A stretch of DNA of 64,000 nt from JBDHWG01 sp046328505 (GCA_046328505.1 JAXLWL010000002.1:1674001-1738000); one strand, 5' to 3'; numbered from the stretch's first letter, positions 8,620-17,812 are shown. Notes: generated from the sequence alone by a model not told the origin. A program made the numbers and translations.

Positions 8620-9852
8620 CTAGATCTGCTCCCACCAGAAGCGTACAGTGGCGCTACCAACAAGTTCCTGGTACTCAACGGAGAGCGAGTGCGAACCCGG
8701 CGGCAAGTAGAGGTCGACGCTGTACGTCGCCGGCACCTGGACATTCGCCGAGGAGCGCCACTGGTTGATGATCGCGTTGCCATCTACGTAGAGCACGCCG
8801 CCATCGTCCACCCGTAAGTAGAAGCGATAGAATCCCCCGGCAAACTGCACCGCCCGCGACCAGCGCACCGAAAAGCCGTCGGCGTTGATGCCCGGCCCCG
8901 GCGAGCCAAGCCCCCAATCGAAATAGAGACCCTCGCCCGGCTGCCCGATGTAATCGGGGCCGTTCGTCGGGTCGTCGCGCACCACCACAAGGTTGTTGTA
9001 AAGACCGCCCGGCCAGACCGGGACGAAACCGGGGGACGACGGCCAACCGTTAGGGTTGGGATCGTAATAGTTGGGCGAATTATAGTACTCGCCATGCCAC
9101 GTAGTGGTCGTGCCGACATACCGACCTGACGTCAGATCACCGGGCGGCGGTCCCTGACAGGGGGCTGTATTGTCCCACTTATACTCCCACCAGAACTTCA
9201 GGAAGGCGACCCCCCCACTGTTGAAATACTGAATCTCAATGTCGAGGTTCTGATTGCCGTCGTTGGAGATCGTCGCATAGTTGAAGTAAGGCACACTTGG
9301 CCCAATACTGCCCCACAAGGAGTCGCCGAACAGCGAGATATTGTTGACCAGGACTTTCACGCCGTCATCATGGTAGATGCACAGATTGTAGTACCCCGGC
9401 GTGGCGATGCGAACACGGCGCCTGAAACGCCCCGCCCAGTTGCTGGCGTTGTCCACCTGGCTGATCGGTTTGTCGAGGCCCCAATAGTAGTTGATCGAGT
9501 CGCTTCCGTAGCGCTGGTACACAGCCGGCCCGATTGGCCCACCCTGCCAGTAGTTATTGTAGTACTCCTCGCACCACAGGTTAACGCACGTCTCGAACGG
9601 CAGATAATCCTGGGGGCCGGTCAGGCCCTTGGCCGCCATCGCCGCCGGCAGGCTGGCGGGAGTCGCGGTCGGCAATACTTGCGTTGGTATCGGCGTCCAC
9701 GTTGCCCAGATTGTTGGCGGCGCCGGGTCCTGGGCATCACGAGCCCCCTGCGCCGTCGCGCCGCTGAGGACGACGAGCAGCGCCAGGGCAGACATCACGC
9801 CGGCCACCAGCGCCAATCGACGTACGCGGTTTCCCTTCACGTGATAACCCAT
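8620..9852 (-). CDS. Secreted protein with two PA14-like domains
   Basis: 410 aa. An N-terminal signal peptide (basic RVRR, then a hydrophobic stretch ending near ATAQGA) is followed by a Thr/Pro-rich spacer and two PA14-like beta modules. The first spans about residues 105-225 (W.EEYYNN..., IYHDDGVKVLVNN, ending FWWEYKW). The second spans about 250-410 (WHGEYYN, YLRVDDGGVLYVDGNAI, ending FWWEQI). PA14 domains usually bind carbohydrate at the surface; the DDG motifs here match the ligand/calcium-binding DxDD-type loops loosely. Likely a surface glycan-binding protein. Confidence 0.8.
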   Translation of the reverse strand: MGYHVKGNRVRRLALVAGVMSALALLVVLSGATAQGARDAQDPAPPTIWATWTPIPTQVLPTATPASLPAAMAAKGLTGPQDYLPFETCVNLWCEEYYNNYWQGGPIGPAVYQRYGSDSINYYWGLDKPISQVDNASNWAGRFRRRVRIATPGYYNLCIYHDDGVKVLVNNISLFGDSLWGSIGPSVPYFNYATISNDGNQNLDIEIQYFNSGGVAFLKFWWEYKWDNTAPCQGPPPGDLTSGRYVGTTTTWHGEYYNSPNYYDPNPNGWPSSPGFVPVWPGGLYNNLVVVRDDPTNGPDYIGQPGEGLYFDWGLGSPGPGINADGFSVRWSRAVQFAGGFYRFYLRVDDGGVLYVDGNAIINQWRSSANVQVPATYSVDLYLPPGSHSLSVEYQELVGSATVRFWWEQI

Positions 9853-9855
9853 GGG

Positions 9856-10962
9856 CTACCCCTGCCTCGAGTCTGATGAGGCGACGGGATTGGCGCGCTC
9901 GACGGAAGGAAGGCCGGGCACGCCCTGGCTCCCATTCCCGCCGCCGCCCGACTCGGCCGTCTTGGACTTGCGCGAGCCGACGAGTTGCTCAAGGCTCAGC
10001 CCCTCGCGCCACAGACAAGCCGCCCCGATCACTATTAGGGCGCCGAAGTTGACCGCGTGAGACACAAGGGCAAATGCCAGCGCCTCGGTTTGCGGCACTC
10101 CAAAGGCGGACAGGGCCAGGATGACCCCGGCGTGGTAGACTCCCACGTAGCCCGGCGAGGACGGCACCGCTGCGCCGAGCGCGACGACGACCTGGACGAA
10201 GGCCGCCGCCGCCAGCCCACTCCAGGGATACGGCATCGCGGCGTCGAGATTGAAGGCGCGTAGCGCGAGATAGTTATATAGCACGCCGCCCACGCCCCAG
10301 ATGACGAGGGATATCAGGGCCACCTTGATGAGTTGCACCGGCGCGCGCAAGACACTCAAACCGTCCAGTAAGCCGGCGAACCGATTCGCCCAGACCTCGG
10401 CGTTCACCCGAGGAACGCGCTGCAAGACCAACCGCAGCAGAGCCACAGCGCGCTTCCGTTGCCAGGAGGCGATGATGAGGATGACGAAAGCGGCGACCAG
10501 GGCCGCGCCGATGGTCAGCGCCGAGCGCTCTATCACCGGTGAGAGGTCGACGTAGGGCAGCAAGACGAGCAGCACCACGATGATGCTGAACATGTCGAGA
10601 AGACGCTCGACCACGACCGTCGAGAGCGCCTGCGCGAACCGCGGCCCCTTGCCCTCGCCGACGATCGCCACGCGGACGACATCGCCGAGGCGCGCCGGCA
10701 AAATGGTGCTTATCAGGTAGCCAATGCTGAGCGCCGAGAACAACTTCCCGAAGAGAGGGGGGCGATCCGGGTAAAACAGCATACCCCAGCGGTAGGCCCG
10801 CAGGACGAGTGTCGCGACGACGACCCCGAGTGCGGGGATAAGGTAGAGGTAGTTGGCGTGCGTCAGAGCCGCGCTTAATGCGATGAGGTCAATCCCACGA
10901 AACGCGATATAGAGGCATACGACGCTTAGCGCCAGGCCAATCCAAAAACGGGGGTTACGCAT
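9856..10962 (-). CDS. Lysylphosphatidylglycerol synthase TM-region / AglD-type membrane protein
   Basis: 368 aa with eight or so hydrophobic helices and the family signature (LSIGYLISTILPARLGDVVRV...GKGPRFAQALSTVVVERLLDM, later VQVVVALGAAVPSSPGYVGVYHAG). This matches the UPF0104/LPG_synthase_TM family, which includes the flippase domain of MprF and AglD-like proteins. There is no C-terminal aminoacyl-transfer domain, so lysyl-PG synthesis is not implied; lipid or lipid-linked sugar transport is more likely. First gene of the unit 10962-6438. Confidence 0.85.
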   Translation of the reverse strand: MRNPRFWIGLALSVVCLYIAFRGIDLIALSAALTHANYLYLIPALGVVVATLVLRAYRWGMLFYPDRPPLFGKLFSALSIGYLISTILPARLGDVVRVAIVGEGKGPRFAQALSTVVVERLLDMFSIIVVLLVLLPYVDLSPVIERSALTIGAALVAAFVILIIASWQRKRAVALLRLVLQRVPRVNAEVWANRFAGLLDGLSVLRAPVQLIKVALISLVIWGVGGVLYNYLALRAFNLDAAMPYPWSGLAAAAFVQVVVALGAAVPSSPGYVGVYHAGVILALSAFGVPQTEALAFALVSHAVNFGALIVIGAACLWREGLSLEQLVGSRKSKTAESGGGGNGSQGVPGLPSVERANPVASSDSRQG

Positions 10963-11012
10963 GAGCCTTCATATTGACGGACAGAGTTGACGGGGCACCG
11001 CCCCAACCTCGA

Positions 11013-11042
11013 ATTATACCACCGGCCCCGGCCCATCTCCAA
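11013..11042 (-). promoter_or_regulatory. Sigma-70-type promoter for the 10962-6438 unit
   Basis: Minus strand TTGGAG, 18 bases, TATAAT, in the 119-bp gap ahead of the flippase-like gene. The leader contains a short GGGGC/GCCCC hairpin at about 10992-11004. Confidence 0.45.
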
Positions 11043-11081
11043 AGAAGATGGTCGGGACGCGCCGTCAAGCGCTGCATATCA

Positions 11082-11627
11082 TCACGGCGCCGGGGTAGAC
11101 GTGACGGGCGCGAGTGAGACTGCTGCCGGTGTGCCGGGCGCCGCCACCCGCAAGGTCGCGGACGGAGTCGGTGACGGGAGCGCAGCGGCCGCGCGGGCCG
11201 TCGCCGTTGCCTCAGCGTATGTCGAGGTCGCGCCCCAGGGCTGTATCTGGCCGAGCAGACCGATAGCCAGAATGAGCGCCGCGGCCGCCGCCCAGCGTAG
11301 CCAGCCCACCGGCATCGGAGCAACGAAGCGCAGGGGGGCGCTCGTGCGGGCGGCAGAGCGTTGTGAGGAGCGCGCCGGCTGCATCTCGCGCGCAGCGGCG
11401 ATGGCCGCAGACACGGTCGCAGAGACGGCGGCGGGCCGGGGCTGAGAAGCCTCCGCCTGGGCCGTGAGACCACGACGCAAGACGACGCCTAGCTCCTCGA
11501 TTGCCGCTACCTCGGCGCGACACGCCGCGCAATCGGCCAGATGCTCCGAGAGGTCCACCGCCACGGATTCTGGCAATGCGTCGCCCTCGCGCTCGCAGTA
11601 TTTCGCCCAAAACTCATGACACCGCAT
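11082..11627 (-). CDS. Anti-sigma factor with zinc-finger (ZAS) motif
   Basis: 181 aa. The N-terminus carries the anti-sigma zinc motif (HLADCAACR, HxxxCxxC) after an upstream C/H position (MRCHEFW). One hydrophobic segment lies near residues 103-122 (MPVGWLRWAAAAALILAIGL), giving a cytoplasmic sigma-binding head and a short Ala/Thr/Pro-rich outer tail. It is 52 bases downstream of the ECF sigma gene, the usual sigma/anti-sigma order. Likely holds that sigma factor at the membrane until a signal or redox change. Confidence 0.85.
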   Translation of the reverse strand: MRCHEFWAKYCEREGDALPESVAVDLSEHLADCAACRAEVAAIEELGVVLRRGLTAQAEASQPRPAAVSATVSAAIAAAREMQPARSSQRSAARTSAPLRFVAPMPVGWLRWAAAAALILAIGLLGQIQPWGATSTYAEATATARAAAALPSPTPSATLRVAAPGTPAAVSLAPVTSTPAP

Positions 11628-11679
11628 GCTTCACAGCTTCCTTCCTAGCCGAGTCAACTGCACGTACCATCCACATAGA

Positions 11680-12432
11680 CTATAGGCGTTCGAACATCGG
11701 CTCCGCCAGCAGAGTCCGCAGCCTTTGGCGCGCCGTGAAGAGGCGCGAGCCAATCGTTCCCGGCGGCAGGTCTAGCAAATCCGCGATCTCCTCGCACGAC
11801 AAGCCATGATAGTAGCGCAAGACGACGACGAGACGGTGGCCTTCCCCTAGCTGCGCCAGCGCTTCCATCACCCGGTTCTGCTCCAGGCGCTGAAGCGCCG
11901 TCGCCTCCGGATCGTGCTCCGGCGAGGGGGTCGCCTCGAGCGCTTCCCATTCCACCTGGGGAAAAGCGTGCCGACGAAGCCGCGAAATCGACGTGTTGAG
12001 CGCGATTCTGTGCAGCCAGCCTCGGAACCCGGCCTCGTCCTTGTGGCTGTACGCGCCGAGGCCCCGCACCGCCTTGACCAGGCTCTCCTGCATCGCATCC
12101 TCGGCATCCTCGGGATGTTGCAGCACCATCAGGCAGGCGCGGTAAACAAACGGGGCGTAACGAGTGACCATCTCGGTCACCGCGGCCGTATCCCCCACGC
12201 AGCAGCGAGCCACCAGGTCGTCGATGAGCGCGACATCCTCGGTCGAGTGCGGCATGTCGTCCATACTAACATCAACGCGGCTTGAACGCGATTCATTCGC
12301 CCCGGCATCATCGTCTTCACAAACTCGCCCTCCCGAGCCGACCTGGCCGTCCTCTGGGCGTGAGCGAGCGGCATGCCAGCCACTGTCGCCCGTGATGCGC
12401 GGGGTTATCAGTCTTCGCGTTTGCGCCGCCAT
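11680..12432 (-). CDS. ECF-family RNA polymerase sigma factor
   Basis: 250 aa with the chosen start. Region 2 covers VTRYAPFVYRACLMVLQHPEDAEDAMQESLVKAVRGL through FRGWLHRIALNTSISRLRR; region 4 holds LGEGHRLVVVLRYYHGLSCEEIADLLDLPPGTIGSRLF, a typical sigma-70 helix-turn-helix. I chose the ATG at 12432 because GGAGG lies just upstream; an ATG at 12264 gives a more usual ECF length but has no visible ribosome site. Pairs with the zinc anti-sigma factor downstream. The ECF-type promoter at 12498-12522 suggests it drives its own gene. Confidence 0.9.
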   Translation of the reverse strand: MAAQTRRLITPRITGDSGWHAARSRPEDGQVGSGGRVCEDDDAGANESRSSRVDVSMDDMPHSTEDVALIDDLVARCCVGDTAAVTEMVTRYAPFVYRACLMVLQHPEDAEDAMQESLVKAVRGLGAYSHKDEAGFRGWLHRIALNTSISRLRRHAFPQVEWEALEATPSPEHDPEATALQRLEQNRVMEALAQLGEGHRLVVVLRYYHGLSCEEIADLLDLPPGTIGSRLFTARQRLRTLLAEPMFERL

Positions 12433-12449
12433 ACCACCTCCACTATAAT
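12421..12449 (+). promoter_or_regulatory. Sigma-70-type promoter for polX
   Basis: TTGCGC, 17 bases, TATAAT on the plus strand, overlapping the start of the divergent sigma gene. Predicted transcript start near 12456, about 100 bases before polX. The identical TTGCGC-N17-TATAAT arrangement precedes lepB at 36466. Confidence 0.5.
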
Positions 12450-12497
12450 CGACCCAAGACCTCTCATTATTGTCCCCGAAAACAATACTCTCAAAAC

Positions 12498-12522
12498 GAC
12501 GGTTTTCTGACAATCCCGTTCC
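12498..12522 (-). promoter_or_regulatory. ECF-type promoter (autoregulatory)
   Basis: Minus strand GGAAC, 16 bases, CGTC: the classical ECF -35/-10 pattern. Predicted start near 12490, giving a ~58-base leader to the ATG at 12432. Located directly upstream of the ECF sigma gene, so autoregulation is the simplest reading. Confidence 0.6.
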
Positions 12523-12555
12523 GCTTCCAAGACGCGCCCCCTGGAGACGACGAAA

Positions 12556-14283
12556 GTGACAAACGCCGAAGTTGCCCAGATGTTCAACACAATCAGTGAC
12601 CTGCTCGAGATCAAGGGCGAGGACCGCTACCGCACGCAGGCATACCGACGCGCCGCTCAAGGTGTCGCCGACTATCCCGGCAGCGTCGAAGCGCTGTGGA
12701 AAGAAGGCAAGCTCGAAGACATCCCCGGTGTTGGCAAGACTCTTGCCACGAAGATCGATGAGCTTCTACGTACAGGGACGCTGGACTTCTACGAAAGGTT
12801 GCGCGCCGAAGTACCACCTTCCCTAATTGAGGTCCTGCGCGTGCCAGGCGTGGGGCCGAAACGCGCCCATATCCTCTGGAAAGAGCTTGGCATCACCAAT
12901 CTGGCCGAGCTCGAAACCGCCGCAGAGTCCGGCAAGCTCGCGACTCTGCCCGGCTGGGGCGAAAAGACGGCCCAGAACGTCCTCAAGGGCATCAAGCAGG
13001 CGCGCTCGTTGGACGATCGGGTGATGCTGGCGAACGCCCTGCCCATCGCGACGTCTCTCGTCGACGCGCTGCTTCAGGCGCCCGGCGTTCTGGCCGCAGA
13101 CATGGCCGGCTCACTGCGGCGGCGCAAGGAGACGGTCGGCGACATCGACATTCTCTGCGCCGCTCACGACACGGCGCCGATTGTTGCCTACTTCACCAAA
13201 CTCCCCCAGGCTGAGAAAGTCGTGTCGGCGGGCGAGAGCAAGGCGACGATTCGGCTCCACAACGGACTGACCGCTGATCTCATGGTGCTGCCGCCCGAAA
13301 GCTGGGGGTCGCTGCTCCAGCACTTCACAGGCTCCAAAGAGCACAACATTCAGCTCCGCTCACTGGCCGTCGCCGACGGGCTACACATCAGCGAGTACGG
13401 TATCACCCGGAACGACAAGCTCACCCGCTACGCCGACGAGCGCGAGGTCTACGCGGCCCTGGGCATGGACTGGATCCCACCCGAGCTGCGCGAAGGCAGC
13501 GGTGAGATACAGGCGGCGCGCGCCCACAAGCTACCCCGCCTCATCGAGTTGTCCGACGTCCGCGGCGACCTGCAGATGCACACAACGTGGAGCGACGGCA
13601 ACAGCTCGGTCGAGACAATGGCAAGGGCGGCGATGGCGCAGGGCTGGGAGTGGATCGCGATCACCGACCACTCGCGCGGCATGGGCATGACCCACGGGCT
13701 AGACCCTGAGAAAGCGCAGCAGCAGGCGGAAGAGATTGACGCAGCGAATCGCCTCCTGGCGCCCTTCCGTATCTTCAAGAGCGTCGAGCTAGAGATCATG
13801 CCCGACGGCTCGATGGCCCTCCCAGATGATGTGCTGGCCGAGTTTGACGTCGTCGTCGCCGCCGCGCATATCGGACAGCGCGGCGAAAAAGAGGCGCTCA
13901 CGCGCCGCTACCTGAACGCGATCTACAACCCGCACGTGGACATCATCGCGCACCCGTTTGGCCGCCTCATCGGGCGGCGTCCGCCGATGGACCTGGACTT
14001 CGAGGCCATAGTGGCGGCGTGTGTCGAGACGCGGACGGCCCTGGAAATCAACGGCCAGCCCGACCGCCTCGATCTCGACGCGCCGAACGCCCGCTATGCC
14101 AGGGAGCAGGGCGTGATGCTGACTCTTGCCACCGACTCCCACACGCCGACCGGCTTCAGCGCCATGCAGTACGCCGTGTACCAGGCACGCCGCGCCTGGG
14201 TTCAGGCGGCCGATGTTCTCAACACGAAATCCCTGGCCGAGTTCGAGGCATGGCTCCAGCTCCCGAAAGCGAGCAGGAGGTAG
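12556..14283 (+). CDS. polX: Family X DNA polymerase/PHP exonuclease PolX
   Basis: 575 aa, the full length for bacterial PolX. N-terminal helix-hairpin-helix and fingers (IPGVGKTLATKIDELL, VPGVGPKRAHILWKELGI) lead into the nucleotidyltransferase palm with GSLRRRKETVGDIDILCA (metal-binding DxD). From about residue 335 a PHP domain follows (LQMHTTWSDG, ITDHSRGMGM, AAHIGQRG, HPFGRLIGRR), a metal-dependent 3'-5' exonuclease. Gap-filling repair synthesis is the known family role. GTG start with GGAGA upstream. The C-terminus converges on the 14338 gene; a perfect 12-bp inverted repeat spans the stop. Confidence 0.95.
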   Translation: MTNAEVAQMFNTISDLLEIKGEDRYRTQAYRRAAQGVADYPGSVEALWKEGKLEDIPGVGKTLATKIDELLRTGTLDFYERLRAEVPPSLIEVLRVPGVGPKRAHILWKELGITNLAELETAAESGKLATLPGWGEKTAQNVLKGIKQARSLDDRVMLANALPIATSLVDALLQAPGVLAADMAGSLRRRKETVGDIDILCAAHDTAPIVAYFTKLPQAEKVVSAGESKATIRLHNGLTADLMVLPPESWGSLLQHFTGSKEHNIQLRSLAVADGLHISEYGITRNDKLTRYADEREVYAALGMDWIPPELREGSGEIQAARAHKLPRLIELSDVRGDLQMHTTWSDGNSSVETMARAAMAQGWEWIAITDHSRGMGMTHGLDPEKAQQQAEEIDAANRLLAPFRIFKSVELEIMPDGSMALPDDVLAEFDVVVAAAHIGQRGEKEALTRRYLNAIYNPHVDIIAHPFGRLIGRRPPMDLDFEAIVAACVETRTALEINGQPDRLDLDAPNARYAREQGVMLTLATDSHTPTGFSAMQYAVYQARRAWVQAADVLNTKSLAEFEAWLQLPKASRR

Positions 14284-14300
14284 GCGCGCTACCTCCTGCT
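14272..14300. terminator. Perfect inverted repeat across the polX stop codon
   Basis: AGCAGGAGGTAG, five-base loop, CTACCTCCTGCT. The stem includes the TAG stop. No U-run follows on either side, so it may be a bidirectional, U-less terminator between convergent genes or an mRNA-end stabiliser. Confidence 0.5.
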
Positions 14301-14337
14301 GGAAAGATGCTACTTCATTCGCGATCGTGACGCTATG

Positions 14338-17127
14338 TTAGCCGTTGTTGCCTTGCGCCAGGCGCGCCGCTTCATCAATCATAGCCTGCGCCCCTTCCTG
14401 GGATACCCCAATGACCGGGTAGCCACTCTCGGGGTCGTTGCCCGTAAAGATGGCCTGCACGTCCTCCCAGCTTAGCGCAGCAATCTGACCGTACGTCGTC
14501 AAGCCGCGTGCGCGCAGCAACCGCTCGTATACCGGCCCAACATCGGGAAGCTGCCGCAGGTCATCTGGCTCAGGCGGCTCCGCGGCCAGGCCTTCGGCAG
14601 GTCCGGGCGCCATGACCTCATGCGCCTCCGCCGCCGATTCGGGTGAGCCGTCTGCCGCCTCCGCTTGCTCGGCAGCCAGGGCAGCGGCCGCCGATGGCTC
14701 CGCGCCTTCTTCGCCGTCTTCCTGCATGAAGTGAGCTGCAGCAGCACCGGCTGCCAGCGCACCGCCGGCCACCGCTGCTCCGCCCAGCACATTCTTCTCG
14801 GCCTCATCTCCCTCGTTCTCGCCGGCGTGCATAGCATCGACGGCCGCAGCCGCCGCAGCGGTCTCGCCGGCCTCTTGCATGCCTTCCACGGACGTCGGAA
14901 CGGTCGGTGTAGCGCCCAACCCCGCCGTCTCGTCTTCGTGCTGCGCCCGCTCTAGCTCCTCGACCGTCGTCACGTCGACTTCGCCTTCGGGAGCAGCCAC
15001 ATCCTGGGTTGCCTCGGCGAGCGAATCGATGGTGGGAATCTCCGCGTACTCGTCCTCAGTTGCGCCAAGGCTCAACTCGTCGGCACTCGGTTCCGCAATC
15101 ACGCCGAGCGCCTCGGCCGATGCCTCGTCCGCCACCGTCTGATCTGCCTCCTCCTCACCGGAGAGAGCCGCAGCCGTAGCGACAGCCGCAACTGGTGCAT
15201 CCGCGTGGCCCTGCTCGTCGGAAGGTGCACTCTCTTCCCCGACGGACGCCTCGCCCTCAGACGGCTCCTCACCGCCCTCAGCCTCCTCGACGCCTTCCTC
15301 CTCACCGGCGTGAGCCGCCGCCGCGCCAGCGGCCAGGGCTGCGCCGCCTACAACGGCTGCCGCGCCGAGATGACTCTCATCTGCGCCTTCACCGGCCTCG
15401 GGCGACGGCGTCTCGACGGCCTCGCCTTCGCCACCTTCGCCCTCACCACCACGCTTGCTGAGAAGGTAAGCCGCCGCGGCGCCCGCCGCCAGCACGCCCC
15501 CGACAGCCGCAACTGTTCCAAGGCCGCCCTTGCCTTCGCCGCCCTCCTCGGACGCTGACGCCTCATCGCCGGCCGCCGCGGCCTCGGCAACGCCTGCCCC
15601 TTCCTCGGCCGGTGCTTCGCCACTCTCTTCGGCCGCTGCCGCCTCATCGCCGGCCGCTACCGCGCCAACCGCCGCGGCCTCAGCAACGCCTGCCCCTTCC
15701 TCAGACGGCGTTTCGGCCGGAGGAGTCTCCTCGCCTTCCTCCTTGCCTAACTGCGAAGCCGCGATGGCAGCCCCGGCCGCTGCCGCGCCAAGCGCAGCGC
15801 CGCCGACGCCGGAGGATCCCTCGGCAGCCTCGGCCGCGCCTTCAGCAGCCGCAGCCTCAGTCGGTGCAACTTCCTCCGGGCGAGCCCATATGGATTCGGG
15901 CGCTGGCTCCGTGGCGGTCTCCTCGTGCTCGGCGCCTGCGACAGCAGCGCCCGCCGCGACGGCAGCGCCACCCACCACAGCCGCCGCGCCCGGACCTGCT
16001 TCTCCCGCGCCTAGGGCGCCGGCCGTTCCCGGCGGGCCGTAGGCTGTCCATCCAGCCGACGTCGCTGCCACGCCCGGGCCGGGAACAGGCCCGACTGGAG
16101 CAGTCACAGGCTCAGGGCGGCGCGGCCACGGACGCGTACCGAAGTACGTTAGAATCACAGCGCCAAGACCCGGTAGGGTAAGGAGCCACGACACCAGCCC
16201 ACCGAGGCATGGCACCAGCCCAAGTATCGATGTCACGAGGCTAAGAATCACCACGCCAAGCGCAATCGAACCGTATGGGCTGCTGGCGCGGCCACGGCGC
16301 AAGCCGCCCAGAATGGCGCGGCCCACGACGAAACTGGTGGCGAGCCAGCCGAACAGGACGCCCAACGCGAATAGGATGATGAGAACAACCAGCGCGCCGA
16401 AGCCGAGCAGCCCGATGCAAAACACCAGGACGAGCAGCGCCGACACGACGGACATCACAATGATGACCAGGGGGGCCAGGAGCCAGGTCAAGAAGCCAAG
16501 CCCCGATGTCCCGAATGGGCTGGACGTGATGGCGTCGGCGACTCTGTTCAGCGGCCGGGATAGCAGCGCCACCGCCAGCAAGCCGAGCACCAAAAGAACA
16601 ACGAGGCCAGCGAGGGAGCCTACCAGCCAGCCGAGAACGGAGCCGCCGCCGGCCGGCCCGGCCAAAGGTGGCGGCGGAGGGGCAAACGCCGGGGGAATCA
16701 CGCCGCTGCCGCTGCTGCCGCCGACACGCGCGCCAGGCGCTCGGTTTACATTGCCGCCCAATGAGTTTACGGATCCCGTTACATTGGCGCCGTCACGCAG
16801 GGTGACGTTGCCGCCGAAAGCTCCGACGTCACCGCGTACTGTGCCGCCAATGGTTGCGTTGCCGCCAAACACCACGGCGTTTCCGTTGACGGTGCCGCCG
16901 ATGTCGGCGTTGCCGCCGAGCACCGCCACGTTGCCGTTAATCGTGCCGCCGGCCTCCTCAACGAGGTTACCGCCGGTAACAATAAGGTCGCCCGAAATGG
17001 TCTCGCCATTTCGAACGACCGTATTCCCAGTGACCACGCCGCCGCCACGGTTCCCTTGCGCAAATACCGCGGGAGCCAGCGACAGGGTCAGAATGACGAT
17101 GAGCAAGACGAGTCCTAGACGCCGCAT
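14338..17127 (-). CDS. Large bactofilin-like, Ala/Glu-rich membrane protein with C-terminal helix-hairpin-helix
   Basis: 929 aa from the ATG at 17127 (GGGAGGG seven bases upstream). Signal peptide (LVLLIVILTLSLAPAVFAQ), then a right-handed beta-like repeat with alternating GGN and G.V steps (about residues 30-125) that resembles polymer-forming bactofilin/DUF583 domains. Next come four hydrophobic helices (about 160-310). About 500 residues of low-complexity Ala/Glu/Gly follow, interrupted by short hydrophobic Ala/Gly stretches. The C-terminal ~55 residues (DLRQLPDVGPVYERLLRARGL..YGQIAAL) look like a helix-hairpin-helix/DUF4332-like domain. Lies 136 bases downstream of an ECF sigma/anti-sigma pair on the same strand. 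Function not known. Confidence 0.7.
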   Translation of the reverse strand: MRRLGLVLLIVILTLSLAPAVFAQGNRGGGVVTGNTVVRNGETISGDLIVTGGNLVEEAGGTINGNVAVLGGNADIGGTVNGNAVVFGGNATIGGTVRGDVGAFGGNVTLRDGANVTGSVNSLGGNVNRAPGARVGGSSGSGVIPPAFAPPPPPLAGPAGGGSVLGWLVGSLAGLVVLLVLGLLAVALLSRPLNRVADAITSSPFGTSGLGFLTWLLAPLVIIVMSVVSALLVLVFCIGLLGFGALVVLIILFALGVLFGWLATSFVVGRAILGGLRRGRASSPYGSIALGVVILSLVTSILGLVPCLGGLVSWLLTLPGLGAVILTYFGTRPWPRRPEPVTAPVGPVPGPGVAATSAGWTAYGPPGTAGALGAGEAGPGAAAVVGGAAVAAGAAVAGAEHEETATEPAPESIWARPEEVAPTEAAAAEGAAEAAEGSSGVGGAALGAAAAGAAIAASQLGKEEGEETPPAETPSEEGAGVAEAAAVGAVAAGDEAAAAEESGEAPAEEGAGVAEAAAAGDEASASEEGGEGKGGLGTVAAVGGVLAAGAAAAYLLSKRGGEGEGGEGEAVETPSPEAGEGADESHLGAAAVVGGAALAAGAAAAHAGEEEGVEEAEGGEEPSEGEASVGEESAPSDEQGHADAPVAAVATAAALSGEEEADQTVADEASAEALGVIAEPSADELSLGATEDEYAEIPTIDSLAEATQDVAAPEGEVDVTTVEELERAQHEDETAGLGATPTVPTSVEGMQEAGETAAAAAAVDAMHAGENEGDEAEKNVLGGAAVAGGALAAGAAAAHFMQEDGEEGAEPSAAAALAAEQAEAADGSPESAAEAHEVMAPGPAEGLAAEPPEPDDLRQLPDVGPVYERLLRARGLTTYGQIAALSWEDVQAIFTGNDPESGYPVIGVSQEGAQAMIDEAARLAQGNNG

Positions 17128-17263
17128 GGGGCTGCCCTCCCTCATTACAGAACTGCAAAAATAATCATGCAGAGCCGGCGCGCGAAACAGCGAGCCGGTT
17201 TTCACACCAGAGGTGGGGCACGGTGCAGGAACTCTGTCGTGGATGCTTGTATCTCGACCGCAG

Positions 17264-17812
17264 CTACGCTGCCTGCTCGATACCCCGGAAATGCAGACGG
17301 CCTAGAGCATACACCCACGCCGTTGCCAGGGCAAGTGTGACCAAAACGTAGCCCAGAACCAGAGGAATGGGGAGAGCGAGCACGAACGCTGCGCCAATGG
17401 ACGGCAGATTCATGGCCAGCTCGACCGCCCGATCGGCAGCGGCCGGCACCCCCAGATCACCGCCAAGGTCTACCAGCCACGGCCAGACGGACTGCCATGC
17501 AATCGCGAGCGCGAGCGACGCGAGGACAAGGCCCCCGACGAGAAGCACCAACCAACCGGTGATCGCCCGCCAGGGCGAAACTGTTGGCTGACGTCGGTCG
17601 GCGACTCGGTTCATGACGCGCGTCGTAAAGTCCAGCGGCGGCTGCGCCATCGGTACCGCATCAAACAGCGCAGTCACACGAGTGAACGCCGCCCACTGCG
17701 CGTTACAGGCGTCGCACCCCATGAGGTGAGTATCGACTTCCTGCCACTCCTCGTCCGACAGATCGCCGTCAAGGCGCAGGGACATTAGCTCGCTAATTTG
17801 CTCGCACTGCAT
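17264..17812 (-). CDS. Anti-sigma factor with zinc-finger motif, two TM segments
   Basis: 182 aa from the ATG at 17812. The N-terminus has the ZAS motif (HLMGCDACN) preceded by an upstream Cys (MQCEQ). Two hydrophobic segments follow: about residues 84-112 and 140-170. The gene overlaps the 3' end of the ECF sigma gene by 20 bases, so the two are coupled. A longer GTG/ATG-type start at 17842 would lie deeper in the sigma gene and is less likely. Likely membrane-bound inhibitor of that sigma factor. Confidence 0.85.
   Translation of the reverse strand: MQCEQISELMSLRLDGDLSDEEWQEVDTHLMGCDACNAQWAAFTRVTALFDAVPMAQPPLDFTTRVMNRVADRRQPTVSPWRAITGWLVLLVGGLVLASLALAIAWQSVWPWLVDLGGDLGVPAAADRAVELAMNLPSIGAAFVLALPIPLVLGYVLVTLALATAWVYALGRLHFRGIEQAA

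Noticed and set aside
15530..16181. Plus-strand Ser/Pro/Ala-rich frames in the low-complexity part of the bactofilin-like gene
   Set aside because: Product of GCC/GAG-type codon repeats read in other frames.
17128..17263. ECF promoter ahead of the bactofilin-like gene
   Set aside because: A GAAAACC box is present but no CGT at the right distance; the gene may simply be read from the sigma/anti-sigma unit.
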